64,000 nt of DNA from Geobacter sp. UBA5735 (GTDB taxonomy: Bacteria > Desulfobacterota > Desulfuromonadia > Geobacterales > Geobacteraceae): contig DIFZ01000045.1 of NCBI GenBank assembly GCA_002419385.1, forward strand, positions 1-64,000, in the 5' to 3' direction. Below the pieces are notes generated by a model. That model worked only from the letters and a program-made list of their open reading frames with translations, did no database searches and was not told the origin of the DNA. The position numbers and the translations under genes were made by a program. Below are positions 51,910 to 62,220 of the stretch, piece by piece (position 1 is the first letter of the stretch; every line of letters begins with the position of its first letter).

Positions 51910-51982
51910 AAATCCCCCCCTGCCCCCCTTTCTCAAAGGGGGGAGACCCGATATGTGCCTCCCCCTTTATGAAAGGGGGATT
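51910..51982. repeat. Palindromic element, CCCCCTTT family
   Basis: AAATCCCCC at the left and GGGGGATT at the right enclose the hairpins CCCCCCTTT-CTC-AAAGGGGGG and CCCCCTTT-ATG-AAAGGGGG. It is a shorter relative of the element at 43178-43361. Confidence 0.6.
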
Positions 51983-52044
51983 GCAACTATTGAAGGGGCA
52001 ACCCCCCGTGGTTGCCCTTGAAGGCAGGAAACCAATTTCATAAC

Positions 52045-52147
52045 CACCCCTGCCCTTGCGGGCTTCCCCTCCTTGGCAAGGAGGGGGTAATCACCGCCGC
52101 TCCAATTGGCTCCCCCTCTTTGACAAGGAGGGGGCCGGGGGGTGGTC
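52045..52147. repeat. Palindromic element, CCTCCTTGGCAAGGAGG family
   Basis: ACCACCCC at the left and GGGGTGGT at the right enclose two hairpins, CCCCTCCTTG-GCAAGGAGGGG and CCCCCTCTTTGACAAGGAGGGGG. It ends 13 bases before the argB ATG. A relative is at 56531-56588. Confidence 0.6.
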
Positions 52148-52160
52148 GAGGTAATCAACC

Positions 52161-53039
52161 ATGCAAAAACTGATCGAAAAGGCCAACACGCTGCTGGAGG
52201 CCCTGCCCTACATCCGCAGGTTCAGCGGCAAGACCATCGTCATCAAATACGGCGGCCATGCCATGGCCGATGAGGAACTGAAAAAGTCCTTTGCCCTTGA
52301 CATCATCCTGCTGAAATACATCGGCATCAACCCGGTCATCGTCCATGGCGGCGGCCCTCAGATCAACGAGACCCTCAAGCGCTACGGCATCGTTTCCGAA
52401 TTCGTGCGCGGTATGCGCGTGACAGACGCGGCTACCATGGGCGTGGTAGAGATGGTGCTTACCGGGCAGGTCAACCGTGAAGTGGTCGGGTACCTGAACC
52501 AGCACGGCGGCAAGGCGGTGGGACTCTCCGGCAAGGACGGGGGCCTGCTCCTCTGCACGAAGCTTCTCCAGGAAGTGGTCGGGGAAAACGGCGTGCCGGA
52601 AAAAGTCGACATGGGATTTGTCGGCGAAATCGTCAAGGTAGATCCCACCATCATCGAAACCCTGGAAAAGGAGCGTTTCATCCCCGTCATCGCTCCGGTC
52701 GGGGTCGGGGCCGGCGGTGAGAGCTACAATATCAACGCCGACCTGGTTGCCGGCAAGGTGGCCGCGTCGCTCAAGGCGGAAAAGCTCATCCTCCTCACGG
52801 ACGTGTCCGGCGTCAAGGACCGTGACGGGCAGCTCCTTTCCAGCATCAGGCTGGCCGATATCCCGTCACTTATTGACGGAGGAGTCATCACCGGCGGCAT
52901 GATCCCGAAGGTGACCTGCTGCGTTGAGGCTCTGCAGGAGGGTACGGGCAAGGCCCACATCATCGACGGCCGGGTCGAGCATGCGGTATTGCTCGAGATA
53001 TTCACCGACGTTGGCATCGGAACGGAGATACGATCATGA
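52161..53039 (+). CDS. argB: Acetylglutamate kinase
   Basis: A 292-residue amino-acid kinase that phosphorylates N-acetylglutamate, the second arginine step. VIKYGGHAM and VHGGGPQIN are the nucleotide and substrate motifs, with LTDVSGVKD near the C-terminal third. Its stop overlaps the argD start by four bases. There is no strong Shine-Dalgarno; GGTCGAGGTAATCAACC lies before the ATG, next to the palindromic repeat. Confidence 0.97.
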   Translation: MQKLIEKANTLLEALPYIRRFSGKTIVIKYGGHAMADEELKKSFALDIILLKYIGINPVIVHGGGPQINETLKRYGIVSEFVRGMRVTDAATMGVVEMVLTGQVNREVVGYLNQHGGKAVGLSGKDGGLLLCTKLLQEVVGENGVPEKVDMGFVGEIVKVDPTIIETLEKERFIPVIAPVGVGAGGESYNINADLVAGKVAASLKAEKLILLTDVSGVKDRDGQLLSSIRLADIPSLIDGGVITGGMIPKVTCCVEALQEGTGKAHIIDGRVEHAVLLEIFTDVGIGTEIRS

Positions 53040-54226
53040 ATTCCCAGCAATGGATTAAAAAATCCGACAACTATGTGATGAAGAATTACGGCAGGTACCC
53101 CATTGTGGCCGTAAAGGGCAAGGGATGCCGGGTATGGGATGCGGACGGCAAGGAGTACCTGGACTTCCTGGCCGGCATCGCGGTCAACAACCTGGGCCAC
53201 TGCCATCCGCGGATCGTCGAGGCGCTGCGCAAACAGGCAGGGGAAATGATCCACTGCTCCAACCTCTACCATATCCCCCCCCAGATCGAGCTCGCCGAAC
53301 TGCTCTGCCAGAACTCGTTTGCCCAGAAGGTATTCTTCTGCAACAGCGGAGCGGAAGCCAACGAGGCGGCCATCAAGCTGGCGCGCAAATACAGCCGGGA
53401 AAAGTACGGGCAGGAGCGCTTCGAAATCATTACCGCTTCCGAGTCGTTCCACGGCCGGACCATGGCAACCCTCTCCGCAACCGGGCAGGAAAAGATCCAG
53501 CGCTTTTTCGATCCGCTCCTGCATGGCTTCACCCACGTTCCTTACAACGACGTGGCTGCGCTGGAAAAAGCCGTCAGCTCCCGCACCTGCGCAGTCATGC
53601 TGGAACCGATCCAGGGAGAGAGCGGCGTGAACGTCCCGTCTCCGGATTATTTCCGCGAGATCCGGCGTATCTGCGACAAGAATTCCGTGCTGCTGATCTT
53701 TGACGAGGTTCAGGTGGGCATGGGCCGGACGGGCCATCTCTTTGCCTATGAGCATTTTGGGGTTGCTCCCGACATCATGACCCTGGCCAAGGCTCTGGCC
53801 GGTGGTGCGCCCATCGGCGCAATGCTGACAACAGACGAATATGCCGCGGCATTCACTCCCGGCAGCCACGGCTCGACCTTTGGCGGCAATCCCCTGGTCA
53901 CGGCCGCGGCAGTTGCTGCCATGCGTACCATAAGCGAAGAGGGTTTCCTTGAACGCGTCATTGAGATGGGAAATTACCTGCGGGACAGACTCAGGGAAGT
54001 CGGCGCCAGATATCCGTTTGTCACTGAGGTTCGTGGTATCGGGCTGATGATCGGCGTGGGGCTCTCGATTCCGGGAGCGGACATCATCCGCAAGGGTCAC
54101 GAGCGGGGCCTGCTGTTGAACTGTACCCATGATACGGTCCTCAGGTTCGTGCCGCCGCTGGTGGTGACCAGGGAAGAGATTGACGAGATGCTGGTGATTC
54201 TCGACGGGATCCTGGCGGAACTGTAG
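53036..54226 (+). CDS. argD: Acetylornithine aminotransferase
   Basis: A 396-residue class III aminotransferase. The PLP lysine is in TLAKALAGG (near 251), FDEVQVGMGRTG and FCNSGAEANEAAIKLARKY are typical. It makes N-acetylornithine from the semialdehyde, and may also serve succinyl-DAP in other bacteria, though this genome appears to use DapL. It is coupled to argB by a four-base overlap; argF follows after 54 bases. Confidence 0.97.
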   Translation: MNSQQWIKKSDNYVMKNYGRYPIVAVKGKGCRVWDADGKEYLDFLAGIAVNNLGHCHPRIVEALRKQAGEMIHCSNLYHIPPQIELAELLCQNSFAQKVFFCNSGAEANEAAIKLARKYSREKYGQERFEIITASESFHGRTMATLSATGQEKIQRFFDPLLHGFTHVPYNDVAALEKAVSSRTCAVMLEPIQGESGVNVPSPDYFREIRRICDKNSVLLIFDEVQVGMGRTGHLFAYEHFGVAPDIMTLAKALAGGAPIGAMLTTDEYAAAFTPGSHGSTFGGNPLVTAAAVAAMRTISEEGFLERVIEMGNYLRDRLREVGARYPFVTEVRGIGLMIGVGLSIPGADIIRKGHERGLLLNCTHDTVLRFVPPLVVTREEIDEMLVILDGILAEL

Positions 54227-54280
54227 CTTCACGGACGCAGCCACTGCGTCCCATCATTGAAATGAACAGAGGGATACTCA

Positions 54281-55198
54281 ATGAAAAAGGATTTTTTGTC
54301 GCTTCATGATTTTTCCAGGAAGGAACTGGACGGACTTCTCGAGCTTGCCCTGGAGTTGAAGAAAAAACAGAAAAAGGGTGACAAGCACCGCATCCTGAAG
54401 GGCAAGACCCTGGCCATGATCTTCGAGAAGTCCTCTACCCGCACCAGGGTTTCCTTCGAGGTGGGCATCTTCCAGCTTGGCGGCCATGGCCTGTTCATCT
54501 CGTCTGCCACGTCCCAGATGGGGCGGGGGGAGCCGATCAAGGATACTGCCCGCACCCTGTCCCGTTATTGCGACGGCATCATGATCCGCACCTATGGCCA
54601 GGAGATTGTCGAGGAACTGGCAGCCCACGCCACCATACCGGTCATCAACGGCCTGACCGACCTGTTCCACCCCTGCCAGGTCATGGCTGACATCATGACC
54701 GTCATGGAGCACAAAGGCAGCTACGAGGGGCTGAAATTCGCCTGGGTCGGCGACGGCAACAACATGGCCAACACCTGGATCGAGGCGGCCGCCATCTTCG
54801 GTTTCGACCTGGCCCTTGCCTGCCCCGAAGGTTACCAGCCGGATGCGAAGGTCCTGGAGTGGGCGCGCGCGCGCGGGAAAGCTTCCATCGTCGTGACTGA
54901 CGATCCCAAGGAAGCGGTGAAAGACGCCGACGTCCTCAACACCGACGTCTGGGCCAGCATGGGCCAGGAAGAGGAGCAGAAGGCACGCGAGGCGGCCTTT
55001 GCCGGATTCCAGCTCAACGCCGGCATGGTCGGGCTGGCGAAAAAGGACTGCATCGTCATGCACTGCCTGCCTGCCCACCGGGACGAAGAGATCACGGACG
55101 AGGTCATCGAAGGGCCCCGTTCGGTGGTCTGGGACGAGGCGGAAAACCGGCTGCACATCCAGAAGGCCATCATGGCCCGGCTTATGGGTGATGCCTGA
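54281..55198 (+). CDS. argF: Ornithine carbamoyltransferase
   Basis: A 305-residue OTCase. The carbamoyl-phosphate site STRTR (52-56), the ornithine site DLFHPCQVMAD (near 125) and the HCLPAHR motif (261-267) are intact. It makes citrulline. A run of CGCGCGCG is seen inside the gene near 54868. argG follows after 49 bases. Confidence 0.97.
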   Translation: MKKDFLSLHDFSRKELDGLLELALELKKKQKKGDKHRILKGKTLAMIFEKSSTRTRVSFEVGIFQLGGHGLFISSATSQMGRGEPIKDTARTLSRYCDGIMIRTYGQEIVEELAAHATIPVINGLTDLFHPCQVMADIMTVMEHKGSYEGLKFAWVGDGNNMANTWIEAAAIFGFDLALACPEGYQPDAKVLEWARARGKASIVVTDDPKEAVKDADVLNTDVWASMGQEEEQKAREAAFAGFQLNAGMVGLAKKDCIVMHCLPAHRDEEITDEVIEGPRSVVWDEAENRLHIQKAIMARLMGDA

Positions 55199-55247
55199 CA
55201 TACGATTGCTTAGTTGAGAGTTCATCATACAGACAAGGAGTTTGACA

Positions 55248-56465
<1,218 letters not shown>

Positions 56466-56469
56466 ACGT

Positions 56470-56528
56470 TGTAGGGGCGATCCTTGTGATCGCCCTCTTA
56501 GCGGGCAAACACAAGGTTTGCCCCTACA
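56470..56528. repeat. Palindromic element with TGTAGGGGC ends
   Basis: TGTAGGGGC (56470-56478) and GCCCCTACA (56520-56528) are perfect terminal inverted repeats of a 59-base element that also holds GATCCTTGTGATC and GGGCAAACACAAGGTTTGCCC hairpins. It is directly followed by the next repeat. Confidence 0.65.
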
Positions 56529-56530
56529 TC

Positions 56531-56588
56531 GACCACCCCCCCAACCCCCTCCTTGACAAGGAGGGGGAGCCCGCAGGGCGGGGGTGGT
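56531..56588. repeat. Palindromic element, CCTCCTTGACAAGGAGG family
   Basis: ACCACCCCC at the left and GGGGGTGGT at the right enclose CCCCCTCCTTGACAAGGAGGGGG. It is a near relative of the element at 52045-52147. Confidence 0.6.
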
Positions 56589-56620
56589 TTCGTTCCGCAA
56601 CTATCTTCACAGGAGTTTCC

Positions 56621-58030
56621 ATGTCCAAAGACAAACTCTGGGGAGGCCGCTTTTCCCAGCCCACCGACGCTTTCGTCGAGGAGTTCACCGCATCCATCGA
56701 CTTCGACAAGCGCATGTACCGCCAGGATATCCGAGGATCCATCGCCCATGCGCGGATGCTGGGGCGCCAGGGGATCATTCCCCGCGCCGATGTGGATGAC
56801 ATTATCAGCGGCCTGGAGGCGATACTGGCCCAGATCGAGGCAGGGGAATTCGATTTCTCCGTTTCCCTGGAAGATATCCACATGAATATCGAGGCACGCC
56901 TTTCCGCAGCCATCGGCGAAGCGGGAAAGCGGCTGCATACCGGCCGTTCCCGCAACGACCAGGTTGCGCTGGACATCCGGCTCTATCTGAAGGAAGAGAT
57001 CGGCGAGGTCGTCGAATACCTGGAGCGCCTCACGGATGCCCTGCTGTTCCAGGCGGAACAGAACCTGGATGTCATCATGCCGGGCTATACCCACCTCCAG
57101 GTGGCCCAGCCGATTCTTTTCTCCCACCACCTGCTCGCCTACGTAGAGATGTTCCGCCGCGATCTCGGGCGGATGGCGGACTGCAGGAAGCGGATGGACG
57201 TGCTGCCGTTGGGCGCCGGGGCGCTGGCGGGCACCACCTTTCCCATCGACAGGGAGTATGTGGCCGAGCTCCTGGGGTTTGCCGAGGTGACGCGCAATTC
57301 CCTTGATTCCGTATCCGATCGTGACTTTGCCCTTGAATTCATGGCTGCCTCGTCCATCCTGATGATGCACCTGTCACGTTTCTCCGAGGAACTGATTCTC
57401 TGGTCAACCAGCGAATTCAACTTCATCGAGCTGTCGGATTCGTTCTGCACCGGCTCGTCCATCATGCCCCAGAAGAAGAACCCTGACGTGCCCGAACTGG
57501 TGCGGGGCAAGACCGGCAGGGTCTATGGAAACCTCATGGCACTGCTTACGGTCATGAAGGCATTGCCGCTGGCCTACAACAAGGACATGCAGGAGGACAA
57601 GGAGCCGCTGTTCGATACCATCGACACCGTAAAGGGCTCCCTGAAGATTTTCGCCGACATGATCCGGGAGATGCAGGTCAATGCTCCGGCCATGCTGGAA
57701 GCTGCTGCGCGCGGATTTTCCAACGCCACCGACGTAGCCGACTACCTGGTGCGGACCGGCATGCCGTTCCGCGAGGCCCACGAGGTGGTGGGGAAGTCGG
57801 TCCGCTACTGCGTGGAGCACGGCAAACGGCTGGAAGAGCTCTCGCACGCTGAATGGCAATCCTTTTCCGAACGAATCGGGCGTGACATCTACGATGCCAT
57901 TACGCTGGAAGCGAGTGTGGGTGCCCGAAAGGCCACCGGGGGGACAGCCGGTGAGCGGGTGCGGGCGGAGCTCGAGAGACTCAGGGCAGAGGCCGGAGGG
58001 CAGCGAACAGAAGTCGTTAGAAGCTCCTGA
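56621..58030 (+). CDS. argH: Argininosuccinate lyase
   Basis: A 469-residue lyase of the fumarase/aspartase superfamily, releasing arginine and fumarate. GGRFSQPTDAFVEEF marks the N-terminus, TGRSRNDQVALD the substrate site, and GSSIMPQKKNP (near 277-289) the signature loop with the catalytic Ser. AGGAG precedes the ATG at 56621. The C-terminus may run a little longer than the usual 460 residues. Confidence 0.97.
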   Translation: MSKDKLWGGRFSQPTDAFVEEFTASIDFDKRMYRQDIRGSIAHARMLGRQGIIPRADVDDIISGLEAILAQIEAGEFDFSVSLEDIHMNIEARLSAAIGEAGKRLHTGRSRNDQVALDIRLYLKEEIGEVVEYLERLTDALLFQAEQNLDVIMPGYTHLQVAQPILFSHHLLAYVEMFRRDLGRMADCRKRMDVLPLGAGALAGTTFPIDREYVAELLGFAEVTRNSLDSVSDRDFALEFMAASSILMMHLSRFSEELILWSTSEFNFIELSDSFCTGSSIMPQKKNPDVPELVRGKTGRVYGNLMALLTVMKALPLAYNKDMQEDKEPLFDTIDTVKGSLKIFADMIREMQVNAPAMLEAAARGFSNATDVADYLVRTGMPFREAHEVVGKSVRYCVEHGKRLEELSHAEWQSFSERIGRDIYDAITLEASVGARKATGGTAGERVRAELERLRAEAGGQRTEVVRSS

Positions 58031-58130
58031 ATCGGTGACTGCGCCACGGATTCAGCACGCTGATAACTGCAGCAGCCTGATGCAGGTGCGGCTTGACAGA
58101 CAGCGAACCCAGTTTGATTACGGAGCGGGA

Positions 58131-58883
58131 ATGAAAAAGACACTTTTCCTCATCATGGTTGTTTCCCTCGTTGCCTGCGGCAAGCGCGGTTCCCTGGTAC
58201 CGCCCGAATCATTGGTGCCCGCGGCCATCAGAGACCTGAAGGTCGAGCAGAAGGGGAACCGGTTCCTTGTCTGCTGGTCTGAGCCGTCGAAACTCGAGTC
58301 AGGAAGCAAGCTTGAGGGCATTGCGGGCTTCCGGGTTTTCCGCCGCGAAGTGTTGCCGCCCGACCAGGATTGCGAGGATTGCCCGTCCGCGTATCTTCTC
58401 CAGAGAACTGTCGATCCGGAGTACCTGCAGGATGTGCTTCACATCGGTTCCCGTTACTGTTTTTCGGATACGGAGCTGACTGACGGCAAAACTTACCAGT
58501 ATAAAGTTATCACCGTAGATGCAGACGGCGTTTCCGGAAAGGACTCCAACAAGGCCCGCAGAGAAAAGGCGGCACCGCCTGCGGCGCCCCGCCTCTACGC
58601 CACGACCATTCCCACCGGCGTGGTCATACACTGGAATCCGGCGCAGCATGCGACCGGCACAACGCTCGAAGGTTATGCGGTCTACCGGAAACGGGAGGGC
58701 GGCAGCATGCCCCTTTTCCCCGTGGCCACCGTAACTGCCGATGCAACCCGCTTCGAGGACAAGGAGATGGAGCATGGCGTGAAGTACGTCTATGGGATAA
58801 GGGCCATTGCCCGAACCGGGTCGGAAACCGTGGAGAGTGAGCTGTCAAATCTGGTCGACGGAATGTTCCTGGTGAAAGAGTGA
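58131..58883 (+). CDS. Lipoprotein with two fibronectin type III-like domains
   Basis: A 250-residue lipoprotein. The signal peptide MKKTLFLIMVVSLVAC has its lipobox LVAC with the lipidated Cys at residue 16. Two Fn3-like domains follow (about 35-135 and 145-245; IRDLKVEQKGNRFLVCWSEP, GVVIHWNPAQHATGTTLEGYAVYRK). A similar lipoprotein lies between argH and lysA in other Geobacter genomes as I recall. It may act at the outer membrane as a binding protein; function unknown. CGGAGCGGGA precedes the ATG. Confidence 0.75.
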   Translation: MKKTLFLIMVVSLVACGKRGSLVPPESLVPAAIRDLKVEQKGNRFLVCWSEPSKLESGSKLEGIAGFRVFRREVLPPDQDCEDCPSAYLLQRTVDPEYLQDVLHIGSRYCFSDTELTDGKTYQYKVITVDADGVSGKDSNKARREKAAPPAAPRLYATTIPTGVVIHWNPAQHATGTTLEGYAVYRKREGGSMPLFPVATVTADATRFEDKEMEHGVKYVYGIRAIARTGSETVESELSNLVDGMFLVKE

Positions 58884-58912
58884 CGGCCTGCCGGTGTTTC
58901 CCCGGCCTAACC

Positions 58913-58934
58913 GCCCGTCAAAGGGCATTTTTTT
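58913..58934 (+). terminator. Weak terminator before lysA
   Basis: GCCC (58913-58916), six bases, GGGC (58923-58926), A and then seven T. The stem is short, but the U-tract is good; it abuts the lysA promoter. Confidence 0.5.
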
Positions 58935-58961
58935 GACATTTGCCCGTCCCTGTGCTACAAA
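58933..58961 (+). promoter_or_regulatory. Sigma70 promoter of the lysA-dapA-dapB-dapL genes
   Basis: TTGACA (58933-58938), exactly 17 bases, TACAAA (58956-58961). This is a near-consensus sigma70 promoter, with transcription starting near 58968, about 47 bases before the lysA ATG. Confidence 0.8.
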
Positions 58962-59014
58962 AAACCTCTTATCATGAAAACGGCGCTGCGCCGGTACATC
59001 TATCGGAGGGTTGA

Positions 59015-60268
59015 ATGCATCATTTTCACTACAAAGGAACCGAACTCTACGCTGAAGATGTCGCTGTACGGGAGATCGTGGAAAAAGTCGGCACACCGCT
59101 CTACCTCTATTCCCACGCAACCCTTGAACGGCACTACCGGGCCATGGACGAGGCTTTCGCGACCCTGCCCCATACCATATGCTATTCCATGAAGGCCAAT
59201 TCCAACCAGGCCGTGCTGAAGACGTTTTTCGGCCTGGGCGGCGGAGTCGATATCGTTTCGGGCGGCGAACTGTACCGCGCGCTGGCTGCAGGAGTTGATC
59301 CCGGCAAGGTCGTCTATTCGGGAGTGGGCAAGAAGGACGACGAGATAGAATATGCCCTGAACACCGGTATACTGATGTTCAACGTGGAGTCGGAAGAGGA
59401 ACTGGACAGGATAGACATGATCGCCGGACGGCTGGGTAAAAAGGCCGGTATAGCGATCCGGGTCAATCCCGATGTGGATCCCGAGACACACCCCTACATC
59501 ACCACCGGGTTGAAGAAGGCCAAGTTCGGCATCAACATCGAGCGTTCCCTTGAGCAGTACCGCAGGGCTGCCAGCATGGCCAACCTGGATGTCATGGGGA
59601 TCGACTGCCATATCGGCAGCCAGCTTATAAAGGTCTCACCCTTTGTCGATACCGTGAAAAAGCTCAAACGGCTCATCGAAGCGGTCAGGGAGTCGGGAAT
59701 CAACCTGCGTTATTTCGACCTTGGCGGCGGGCTGGGCATAACCTACAGCGATGAAGCGCCCCCGCTTCCGGCCGATTACGGTGCAGCCATCACCGCGGAA
59801 ACACGGGATCTGGGACTTCACCTCCTTTTCGAGCCGGGCAGGAACCTGGTGGGCAATGCCGGAATCATGGTTGCCAAGTGCCTCTATGTCAAGCGAGGAG
59901 AAGAGAAAAACTTCGTGATTGTCGATGCTGCCATGAACGATCTGGCAAGGCCTTCCCTCTATGGTTCATTCCATGGCGTCCAGGCGGTGAAGAATGATCA
60001 GGACGGCGTGATCGTGGCGGATATCGTCGGCCCCATATGCGAGTCCGGCGACTTCCTGGCCAAAGACCGGGAAGTGCCACGGTTCCGCCAGGGTGACCTG
60101 GTTGCCTTCATGTCGGCCGGTGCGTACGGATTTGCCATGAGCAGCAACTACAACAGCCGGCCACGTGCGGTCGAGGTAATGGTAAAGGGAGATGCCTTCG
60201 TCGTCGTGCGCGATCGTGAAACCTATGGAGACCTGGTCCGGGGGGAGAGACTGCCGGACTTTCTGTGA
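59015..60268 (+). CDS. lysA: Diaminopimelate decarboxylase
   Basis: A 417-residue PLP enzyme making lysine from meso-diaminopimelate. The PLP lysine is Lys60 in YSMKANSN, HIGSQL and GGGLGI are the phosphate-binding elements, and CESGDFL is the substrate motif. CGGAGGGTTGAATGC lies before the ATG. It leads the lysine/diaminopimelate set. Confidence 0.97.
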   Translation: MHHFHYKGTELYAEDVAVREIVEKVGTPLYLYSHATLERHYRAMDEAFATLPHTICYSMKANSNQAVLKTFFGLGGGVDIVSGGELYRALAAGVDPGKVVYSGVGKKDDEIEYALNTGILMFNVESEEELDRIDMIAGRLGKKAGIAIRVNPDVDPETHPYITTGLKKAKFGINIERSLEQYRRAASMANLDVMGIDCHIGSQLIKVSPFVDTVKKLKRLIEAVRESGINLRYFDLGGGLGITYSDEAPPLPADYGAAITAETRDLGLHLLFEPGRNLVGNAGIMVAKCLYVKRGEEKNFVIVDAAMNDLARPSLYGSFHGVQAVKNDQDGVIVADIVGPICESGDFLAKDREVPRFRQGDLVAFMSAGAYGFAMSSNYNSRPRAVEVMVKGDAFVVVRDRETYGDLVRGERLPDFL

Positions 60269-60287
60269 CAAGCAAGGAGGATTACCA

Positions 60288-61163
60288 ATGTTCAAGGGGA
60301 GTATTGTCGCCATTGTGACTCCGTTCACCAGGGACGGAGAGATTGATGAGGAAAGCCTGCGGCAGCTGGTCGAGTTCCAGATAGAGAACGGCACCGATGG
60401 AATCGTTCCCTGCGGCACTACCGGCGAGGCTTCCACGCTCGATTACGAGGAGCATGACAAGGTAATCGAAATCGTGGTCCATCAGGCGAAAAAGCGCGTT
60501 CCGGTCATAGCAGGCACCGGATCGAATTGCACCAAAGAGGCGATCGAGATTACCGAACATGCGAAGAAGGTCGGCGCCGACGGTGCTCTCCTTGTTACTC
60601 CTTACTACAACAAGCCTTCGCAGGAAGGGTTGTACCGCCACTACAAGACGGTGGCCGAGGCTGTGGCGCTGCCGCAGGTTCTGTACAACGTGCCGGGCCG
60701 CACCGGCATCAACATGCTGCCGCAAACCGTGGCCAGGCTTGCGGAGATCCCGAATATCGTGGCCATCAAGGAGGCGGCTGGTTCTATTCAGCAGGCATCG
60801 GAGCTGCTCTCGCTCTGCGGTGACAGGATCGATGTCCTCTCCGGTGACGATTTCATTACGTACCCCCTGCTTGCTTGCGGCGGATCGGGGGTCATCTCGG
60901 TGACCGCCAATATCATGCCGAAAGAGATCGCTGCCATGATTGACGCATTCGAGGCCGGCAACATGGAGGAGGCGCGTCGCCTGCATCTCTGCCTCTTGAA
61001 GATCAACAGCGCCATGTTCATTGAAACCAACCCGGTGCCGGTAAAGACCGCACTGGGTCTGATGGGCAAATGCAGCGGCGAGGTTCGCTTGCCCCTCGCG
61101 CCCATGTCCGAGGCCAATACGGAAAAGCTGGCGCAGGTTATGAAGGAGTATGAATTGATATAG
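60288..61163 (+). CDS. dapA: 4-hydroxy-tetrahydrodipicolinate synthase
   Basis: A 291-residue DapA, condensing aspartate semialdehyde with pyruvate. The Schiff-base lysine is Lys161 in AIKEAAG and Tyr133 lies in VLYNVPGRTG, with GTTGEAST near 43. AAGGAGGATTACCA precedes the ATG at 60288. It is 19 bases after lysA. Confidence 0.97.
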   Translation: MFKGSIVAIVTPFTRDGEIDEESLRQLVEFQIENGTDGIVPCGTTGEASTLDYEEHDKVIEIVVHQAKKRVPVIAGTGSNCTKEAIEITEHAKKVGADGALLVTPYYNKPSQEGLYRHYKTVAEAVALPQVLYNVPGRTGINMLPQTVARLAEIPNIVAIKEAAGSIQQASELLSLCGDRIDVLSGDDFITYPLLACGGSGVISVTANIMPKEIAAMIDAFEAGNMEEARRLHLCLLKINSAMFIETNPVPVKTALGLMGKCSGEVRLPLAPMSEANTEKLAQVMKEYELI

Positions 61164-61366
61164 GCGCAAGGTGATTTAGGCGCAAGGCACTGGGCACAGG
61201 GCGCAAGAATAAGGCAAAGGGCAAAAGGCATGAGAACAAGTCTTGATCTGTTTTCATGTGAATGAGGTTTAATTGTCGAAAGAAGGCCAAGCCAGGCATT
61301 GATTTGAAAAAGATTTTTCCCTGTGCCTTGAGCCATGGGCCTTGTGCCTGCATTGAGGAGGTTATC
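61164..61366. repeat. Imperfect inverted-repeat segment between dapA and dapB
   Basis: GGCGCAAGG/GGCACAGGG units at 61164-61205 face inverted CCCTGTGCC/GGGCCTTGTGCC units at 61319-61350. The outer arms can pair around about 110 bases. The left units resemble the GGCACAAGG series after alaS (51850-51883). Confidence 0.5.
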
Positions 61367-62170
61367 ATGATCAAGGTTGCTGTCAGTGGCGCTGCAGGAA
61401 GAATGGGCGGACGGATAATCACTGCGGTCAAGGAAGACCCTGCACTGGAACTGTCCGGGGCACTGGATCGTCCGGAACATCCCTATCTTGCCATGGATGC
61501 GGGGCTGATGGCAGGTTGCGGTCCATTGGGGGTGCAGATTACCGACAACCTGAACGGGATCATAGGCGGATGCGATGTGCTCATCGACTTCTCTGCCGCT
61601 GCGGTATCGCTTAAGAACCTGGAAATATGCGGTCTCAATGGCAAGGCCATGGTTATCGGCTCCACCGGGTTCGCACCGGAGCAGAAAGCGCTGGCGCTGG
61701 AACTTTCACGAACTGTTCCGGTAATGCTGGCTCCCAACATGTCCGTCGGGGTGAACGTGGTATTCAAGATCCTCTCGGATGTGGCCAGGATTCTCGGTGA
61801 CGACTTCGACGTGGAAATCGTCGAGGCGCACCACAAGCTGAAGAAGGACAGCCCCTCGGGAACAGCGGTCCGCATGGGAGAAATTATCGCTGAAGCCTTG
61901 GGCCGGGAGTATGGAAAGGTTGCCAATTTCCACCGTGAGGGCATCTGCGGCGAGCGGACCAGGGAAGAGATCGGCATGCAGACCATTCGGGGAGGGGATA
62001 TCGTCGGTGAGCACACCGCGTACTTCATCGGCATGGGTGAGCGGATCGAGATAACCCACCGGGCCCATACGCGGGACATGTTCTCCCATGGGGCGATACG
62101 CGCAGCCAAGTGGGTCGTGCGCCAGCAGCCGGGGTTGTATGACATGCAGGATGTGCTTGGGCTAAGGTAG
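61367..62170 (+). CDS. dapB: 4-hydroxy-tetrahydrodipicolinate reductase
   Basis: A 267-residue NAD(P)H reductase. SGAAGRMG (7-14) binds the nucleotide and EAHHKLKKDSPSGTA is the substrate motif with the catalytic His and Lys. GAGGAGGTTATC precedes the ATG at 61367. Confidence 0.97.
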   Translation: MIKVAVSGAAGRMGGRIITAVKEDPALELSGALDRPEHPYLAMDAGLMAGCGPLGVQITDNLNGIIGGCDVLIDFSAAAVSLKNLEICGLNGKAMVIGSTGFAPEQKALALELSRTVPVMLAPNMSVGVNVVFKILSDVARILGDDFDVEIVEAHHKLKKDSPSGTAVRMGEIIAEALGREYGKVANFHREGICGERTREEIGMQTIRGGDIVGEHTAYFIGMGERIEITHRAHTRDMFSHGAIRAAKWVVRQQPGLYDMQDVLGLR

Positions 62171-62220
62171 CTGAGACTGAAGGCTGATTTTTTATTTCCA
62201 CACCGGAGGTGCTGCATCCT

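Larger units (their letters stand above)
51847..52160. other. Repeat-filled gap between alaS and argB
   Basis: About 314 bases without a gene. It starts with tandem GGCACAAGG/GGCACAGGG units (51850-51883) and then holds two palindromic elements at 51910-51982 and 52045-52147. No promoter can be singled out for argB. Confidence 0.6.

Noticed and set aside
54865..54880. CGCGCGCG run within argF as a recombination or Z-DNA site
   Set aside because: Short, in coding frame (Ala-Arg-Ala-Arg) and explained by codon use.
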